From positions 99,476 through 163,475 of the forward strand of contig DASVCR010000034.1 in assembly GCA_036381515.1 (NCBI GenBank): a stretch of DNA of 64,000 nucleotides. Reading direction: 5' to 3'. The position numbers and the translations under genes were made by a program. The stretch comes from ZC4RG20 sp036381515. GTDB taxonomy: Bacteria > Pseudomonadota > Gammaproteobacteria > Steroidobacterales > Rariloculaceae. Within the stretch, counting starts at the first letter, position 1. Every line of letters starts with the position of its first letter. Under the pieces are notes generated by a model. That model was not told the origin of the DNA. It did not search any database and saw nothing but the letters and a program-made list of their open reading frames with translations. Positions 60,191 through 64,000 of the stretch are shown piece by piece.

Positions 60191-61186
60191 ATGAGAGCGA
60201 CGATTCTCGCCGCATGCCTCGCAGCGTTCGCCGCCGCCGGTCCGCTCGCGGCGCAGCAGCCGCTGCTCGACGGCGAGCGCAAGGTCGAGATCACGCCGAT
60301 CCCCGGAGTGGTCGCCGCCGGCGCCGAGTGGCAGCGCGTGTGGGCGGACTTCGCGACCGCCGACGGCGTCGTCGGCACGCCCGACGGCGGCCTGCTGTTC
60401 GCGCAGGAGCAGACCGACACCGTCAGGAAGCTCGATGCGAACGGCGACGAGCACGTCGTCGCGCGCTCGTACGGCGCAGGGGCCGTGTCGCTCGACGCCG
60501 AAGGCCGGCTTTATGCGGTCGAGCGTACCTGCACGGAGCCGCTGAACCCGGAGCTCGCGACGTGCCGCGAGCTCACGCGCGTCGTGCAGCTTCTGCCCGA
60601 GCGACGCGTGCTCGCGTACGCGTTCCCGGACGGCCGCCCGCTCGGCCGGCTGAACGACCTGATTGCCGACGGCAAAGGCGGCGCATACTTCACGTCCGGC
60701 GGCCTCTATCACGTGGGCAACGACGGGCACGTGCGGGTCGTCGCCGAAGGGGACATCCGCACGAACGGCGTGATGCTGAGCCGCGACGGCAGAACGCTCT
60801 ACGTGACGAACAACACCGAGGTCGTCGCGTTCGACGTCGCGGACGACGGCTCGACGTCGAACCGGCGCGTGTTCGGCACGCTCGACGGCGACACCGGCGG
60901 CGACGGCATGGCGATCGACGCCGACGGCAGGCTCTACGTGACCGCGAGCGCCGGGGTCCACGTGCTGTCGCCGACGGGCGAGCACGTCGGGCTGATCCCG
61001 ACGCCGCGCCGGCCGATCACGCTCGCGTTCGGCGGGCCGGACAAGCGCACGTTGTATGTCCCGTGCATGGGCGCGATCGGACCGGACGGGAAGCTGTGGC
61101 AGACGCCGGAAGGCGTCCGCAACGTGGCGATGACGATCTACGCCCTGCCGATGCAGGCACAGGGATTCATGGGGCGGCCGAAGTAG
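60191..61186 (+). CDS. SMP-30/gluconolactonase-like exported propeller
   Basis: A 331-residue protein with signal peptide (ending LAAQ) and a six-bladed propeller: ADGVVGTPDGGLLFAQEQTD, RLNDLIADGKGGAYFTSGG, GVMLSRDGRTLYVTN and GGDGMAIDADGRLYVTA, with the Glu/Asn/Asp metal-site residues of the lactonase family. Probably hydrolyses a sugar lactone. ATG 60191 is preferred over 60176 because AAAGG lies seven bases upstream. Likely operon with the fusion gene. Confidence 0.88.
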   Translation: MRATILAACLAAFAAAGPLAAQQPLLDGERKVEITPIPGVVAAGAEWQRVWADFATADGVVGTPDGGLLFAQEQTDTVRKLDANGDEHVVARSYGAGAVSLDAEGRLYAVERTCTEPLNPELATCRELTRVVQLLPERRVLAYAFPDGRPLGRLNDLIADGKGGAYFTSGGLYHVGNDGHVRVVAEGDIRTNGVMLSRDGRTLYVTNNTEVVAFDVADDGSTSNRRVFGTLDGDTGGDGMAIDADGRLYVTASAGVHVLSPTGEHVGLIPTPRRPITLAFGGPDKRTLYVPCMGAIGPDGKLWQTPEGVRNVAMTIYALPMQAQGFMGRPK

Positions 61187-61253
61187 CGCGGGATAGGACC
61201 GCGACGAGGCCGTCGATCGCTCGCGCGAGCGGCCCGAGGACGGGAAGGACGCG

Positions 61254-62408
61254 ATGAAGCGCAGCACGGAGCGCATCCTGACGACCCATGCCGGAAGGCT
61301 CGAAGGGCCGCCCGAGTTCACGAAGCTGACCGGCACGGTGCGCGAGCGGCGCGACGCGGACCCGGACGCGATCGAGGCGCGGCTGCGCGACGCGATCGTC
61401 TATGTGCTCGAGAAGCAGGCCGAGGCCGGAATCGACATCGCGAGCAACGGCGAGCTCAACCGCTACGGCTACGGACTCACGTACTACGGGCGCCGCCTCT
61501 CCGGTCTCACGAGCCGCAAGGTGAAGGAGGGCGAGCCGGCCTGGATGTCGCAGCGCACGGGCGAGCGCCTCGAGTTTGCCGAGTTCTACCAGGATCTCGG
61601 CTGGACCGGACCGTCGGAGCGGATCATCTGCACCGGGCCGATCACGTATATCGGCGCGGACGAGGTGCGCAGGGAGATCGAGACGTATCGCGCGGCGCTC
61701 GGCGCGGCGAACGCGCAGTTCGAGGAAGTGTTCATGAGCGCGTTCGCGCCTGGGTGGCTCGAGCACTTCTTCCACAACGAGTTCTACGATCGGGACGAGG
61801 AGTTCGTGTTCGCGCTCGCCGAGGCGATGCGGGAAGAGTACCGCGCGATCGTCGATGCGGGCTTCGTCCTGCAGATCGACGATCCGGCGCTGCCCGATAC
61901 TTACGACATGTTCGTCCCGCCCCCGGACATCGACGAGTACCGCAGGTTCGCGACGTTCCGCATCGATGCGCTGAACCATGCGCTCGACGGGATCCCCGAG
62001 GATCGCGTGCGCTACCACATCTGCTGGGGCAGCTGGCACGGCCCGCACACGCACGACCTGCCGCTCGAGCACATCGTCGATCTGCTGTTGCGCGTGAAGG
62101 CCGGCGCCTATTCGGTCGAGGCCGCGAATCCGCGTCACGAGCACGAATGGCGGGTCTGGGCCGACACGAAGCTGCCGGACGGCAAGATCCTGATCCCGGG
62201 CGTGATCAGCCACGCGACGAACGTCGTCGAGCATCCGGAGCTCGTCGCGGACCGGATCGTGCGCTTCGCCGAGCTCGTCGGCCGAGAGAACGTGATCGCC
62301 GGCACCGACTGCGGGCTCGGCCTGCGCGTGCATCCGCAGATCGCGTGGGCGAAGCTCGAAGCGCTCTCGGCCGGCGCCGCGATCGCGAGCCGCAGGCTCG
62401 GTTACTGA
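61254..62408 (+). CDS. MetE C-terminal-like (cobalamin-independent) methyltransferase
   Basis: A 384-residue enzyme with only the catalytic barrel of MetE. Zinc ligands are present: H255 and C257 in YHICWGSWHG, E289 in YSVEAANPRHEHE, and C353 in GTDCGLG. Stand-alone MetE-like barrels transfer methyl groups from other donors or cleave thioethers, so methionine synthesis from folate is not assured. GGGAAGGA precedes the ATG. Confidence 0.88.
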   Translation: MKRSTERILTTHAGRLEGPPEFTKLTGTVRERRDADPDAIEARLRDAIVYVLEKQAEAGIDIASNGELNRYGYGLTYYGRRLSGLTSRKVKEGEPAWMSQRTGERLEFAEFYQDLGWTGPSERIICTGPITYIGADEVRREIETYRAALGAANAQFEEVFMSAFAPGWLEHFFHNEFYDRDEEFVFALAEAMREEYRAIVDAGFVLQIDDPALPDTYDMFVPPPDIDEYRRFATFRIDALNHALDGIPEDRVRYHICWGSWHGPHTHDLPLEHIVDLLLRVKAGAYSVEAANPRHEHEWRVWADTKLPDGKILIPGVISHATNVVEHPELVADRIVRFAELVGRENVIAGTDCGLGLRVHPQIAWAKLEALSAGAAIASRRLGY

Positions 62409-62494
62409 CCGCAGGCTCGCGGCGCGGCTACCGACGCAGACTTCGCGGGGCGGCTAGCGACGCAGATTTCGCAGCCGCGGCTACCGCGGCAAGG
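62399..62494. repeat. Degenerate 26-bp tandem repeat after the MetE-like gene
   Basis: CGGCTACCGACGCAGACTTC (62425) and CGGCTAGCGACGCAGATTTC (62451) are 26 bp apart and differ at two places; a weaker copy begins at 62399 in the last codons of the gene and a partial one at about 62477. Confidence 0.55.
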
Positions 62495-62566
62495 CCGCAG
62501 GGGGGCGCGGCGGCTGGACGCGCCGCGCCGGGCGCGTCCGGCGCGACTCGGTGCACGTAGCGCGAG

Positions 62567-63337
62567 TCAGCGCACGTAGGCGCGCTCGATCATCGTCGGC
62601 TTGACGTCGAGCGAGTCGATCAGGGCCGCGCCGTCGATCCAAAGCCTCATCTGGTCGAGCTCGAGCGGCACGAACGCGTCGACGACGTCCATCCCGTCGA
62701 CGACTTTGCCGAACACCGTGAAGTTCTGGTCTGGGCTCGCGAGGTAATTGTTCTCGCGGTAGTTGATGAACACCTGCGTCGAGTTCGTGTTCGGACCTGC
62801 CTTCGCGAACGCGAGCGTGCCGCGCTCGAGCGCGAACAGCGTCGGATCGTCGTTGAAGGGCCGGTCCCGCCAGCCGCGGTGCGGCGTGCGCCAGTTGATG
62901 CCGAACTGCGCGACGAAGCCGGGAATGACGCGCGATATCGGCGTGCCGTCGTAGAACCCGGACTCGACGAGCTGGACGAAGCGCTCCGCTGCGTTCGGTG
63001 CGGCCTCCGGGTACACCTCGATCGTGACGTCGCCGGCCGTCGTCTCGAGCACGACCGTCGACTTGCGCGTCAGGACCGGGACCTGGTCCTCCTTGCCGGG
63101 CAGCGGCACGAGCGTGTGCGCGATGGGCGCCCCGGCGCCTTCCGCGCCCGTCGCCTGGCCCGCGCCGGGCGTCGTATCCTCCGCCGCCTCCGTCCCCTGC
63201 GCGCGGCTCGGCTCGCCGGACGGCGAGGCGACCTCGTTCGGCGTCGCGGTCTCGGTACGCGTGTCGGACTCGCACGCGCCGAGCGCGAGCAGCAGCAACA
63301 GCGGCGCGACGGCGCGCATCGTCAGCGGGTATCGCAT
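62567..63337 (-). CDS. Cyclophilin-type peptidyl-prolyl isomerase lipoprotein
   Basis: A 256-residue protein with a lipobox LALGAC (C22), a disordered Thr/Glu/Pro/Gly-rich linker to about residue 75, and a cyclophilin domain: VVLETTAGDVTIEVYPEAAP, GFYDGTPISRVIPGFVAQFG, STQVFINYRENNYL. It assists folding in the periplasm, tethered to a membrane. ATG 63337; an ATG at 63319 would also work. Confidence 0.92.
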   Translation of the reverse strand: MRYPLTMRAVAPLLLLLALGACESDTRTETATPNEVASPSGEPSRAQGTEAAEDTTPGAGQATGAEGAGAPIAHTLVPLPGKEDQVPVLTRKSTVVLETTAGDVTIEVYPEAAPNAAERFVQLVESGFYDGTPISRVIPGFVAQFGINWRTPHRGWRDRPFNDDPTLFALERGTLAFAKAGPNTNSTQVFINYRENNYLASPDQNFTVFGKVVDGMDVVDAFVPLELDQMRLWIDGAALIDSLDVKPTMIERAYVR

Positions 63338-63520
63338 CGAATCGAATCCTCCGTCCGGGCGTGAAACGCCGCGCGGCTCGGCGGCGGAACCCTGCGGGTG
63401 CCGCCCGACCCGAGCTCGTTGCGGGCCGGCCGCGATTGTACTCGACTGCGGTGCGCGGCCGCGCCCGGCGGAGGCGCTCGAGGCGGGAACGCACGCCGTG
63501 ACGGCCGGCGGCCGCGGCGC

Positions 63521-64000
63521 TCAGAAGCCGTAGCGGACGACGATCGACGATGCGCGCGCGGGCTCGCCGTCGGCGAACATTGGCCTGAAGCGGCTGCGGG
63601 CGATCCAGCGCATCATGGCCCGCGCCGCGTCGTCGGCCGCGTCGCCGCTCATGTCCGTCACGTGTATCGCGCGGCTCTTCCCGTACTTGCTGATGTCGAA
63701 CGTCAGCTCGACGTAGCGTGCATCGCTCGCCGGCGGCGGATCGAAACGGCCCGGCGCGAACGCCGGCAGCGCGACGGGCCTGTCCGGCGCGAACAGCTCG
63801 GCGAGGAGCGCGTCGTGTCCGCCTGCGTCGGCGAGCATGGCGTAGGCCTCGCGATAGCGCTCGAGGGCGGTGCCGTTGCGCGAGAACAGGAGCTCCCAGT
63901 CGGCGAGCCCGACGAGCGCGCGCGCCCGATCTTCGAGCGTGCCGTTCCACGTCGCATACGAGATCAGCCGCTCGTGGGCCTGCTTGCCGAGCTTTGCGAG
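63521..64000 (-). CDS. C-terminal part of a protein with a TonB-like domain (N-terminus beyond the window)
   Basis: The last 159 residues are visible. An alpha-helical, repeat-like stretch (EDRARALVGLADWELLFSRN, cited in part as LADWELLFSRNG) precedes a TonB C-terminal-like domain: YVELTFDISKYGKSRAIHV, then MMRWIARSRFRPMFADGEP and VVRYGF. The start lies beyond base 64000. Role unknown; such domains occur in many periplasmic proteins besides TonB. Confidence 0.7.
   Translation of the reverse strand, partial: LAKLGKQAHERLISYATWNGTLEDRARALVGLADWELLFSRNGTALERYREAYAMLADAGGHDALLAELFAPDRPVALPAFAPGRFDPPPASDARYVELTFDISKYGKSRAIHVTDMSGDAADDAARAMMRWIARSRFRPMFADGEPARASSIVVRYGF

Overview
The window is a 64 kb piece of a GC-rich, Gram-negative bacterial chromosome. 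Outer-membrane proteins (OmpA, a TonB-dependent receptor, a cytochrome-porin), a periplasmic adaptor, a Tat-exported protein, a 784-residue DNA polymerase II and sigma-54 promoters point to Pseudomonadota, most likely an uncultured Gammaproteobacterium. The lineage is inferred from gene content only. Codon use looks uniform. I saw no rRNA, tRNA, CRISPR array, phage genes or insertion-sequence transposase.

Layout. 1-9 kb: exported DUF1552/DUF1592 pair, OmpA, AI-2E-type permease, polB, a methyltransferase. 9-18 kb: membrane protein, cytochrome-porin, two MFS carriers, a SYLF-FAS1 fusion with a sigma-54 promoter, PQQ sugar dehydrogenase. 18-22.5 kb: secreted lectin-like protein, DoxX, then a MacA/MacB-type operon whose permease is a wreck. 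22.5-32 kb: secreted DUF6152-type proteins, TonB receptor, sigma-54-preceded membrane protein, cytochrome c-FTR1 iron permease. 33-37.5 kb: an operon of E1-like enzyme, cysteine desulfurase-like enzyme, BNR propeller and ubiquitin-like protein ending in GG; the desulfurase carries a 27-bp repeat array in frame. 37.5-45 kb: a sigma-54-driven candidate small RNA, a sigma-54-driven ABC ATPase operon, divergent citrate synthase paralogues, and an NtrC-type regulator with its kinase. 45-57 kb: exporters, a BlaI/M56 operon, asd, a gutted YugP peptidase, metallopeptidase, PLP enzyme, lytic transglycosylase and long palindromic repeats. 57-64 kb: a reduced LigD-like protein, a natural DUF6152 fusion, SMP-30 and MetE-like enzymes, a cyclophilin, and a protein with a TonB-like C-terminus cut by the window edge.

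Main result. Three separate places (19.3-19.5, 37.65-37.78 and 38.6-38.7 kb) share one promoter design: a TCCCG-N4-CGGGAC dyad, a second CGGGAC exactly 21 bp further on, and a near-perfect -24/-12 sigma-54 promoter whose GC lies 115-118 bp from the first dyad centre. They precede the MacA/MacB-like operon, a gene-free stretch ending in a strong intrinsic terminator with a C-rich apical loop, and the second ABC ATPase operon. The window also encodes one sigma-54 response regulator and kinase (42.5-45.2 kb). The simplest reading is one envelope or efflux stress regulon with two ABC systems and a Qrr-like sigma-54-dependent small RNA. The link between this regulator and these sites is inference.

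Other themes: a repeat family with core GGGGTCAGAGCCC occurs as perfect inverted repeats between genes and as the array inside the desulfurase gene; several genes have lost internal parts (ABC permease, YugP peptidase, LigD ligase domain); and the secreted DUF6152 family and its partner family occur as adjacent pairs and once as a fusion.
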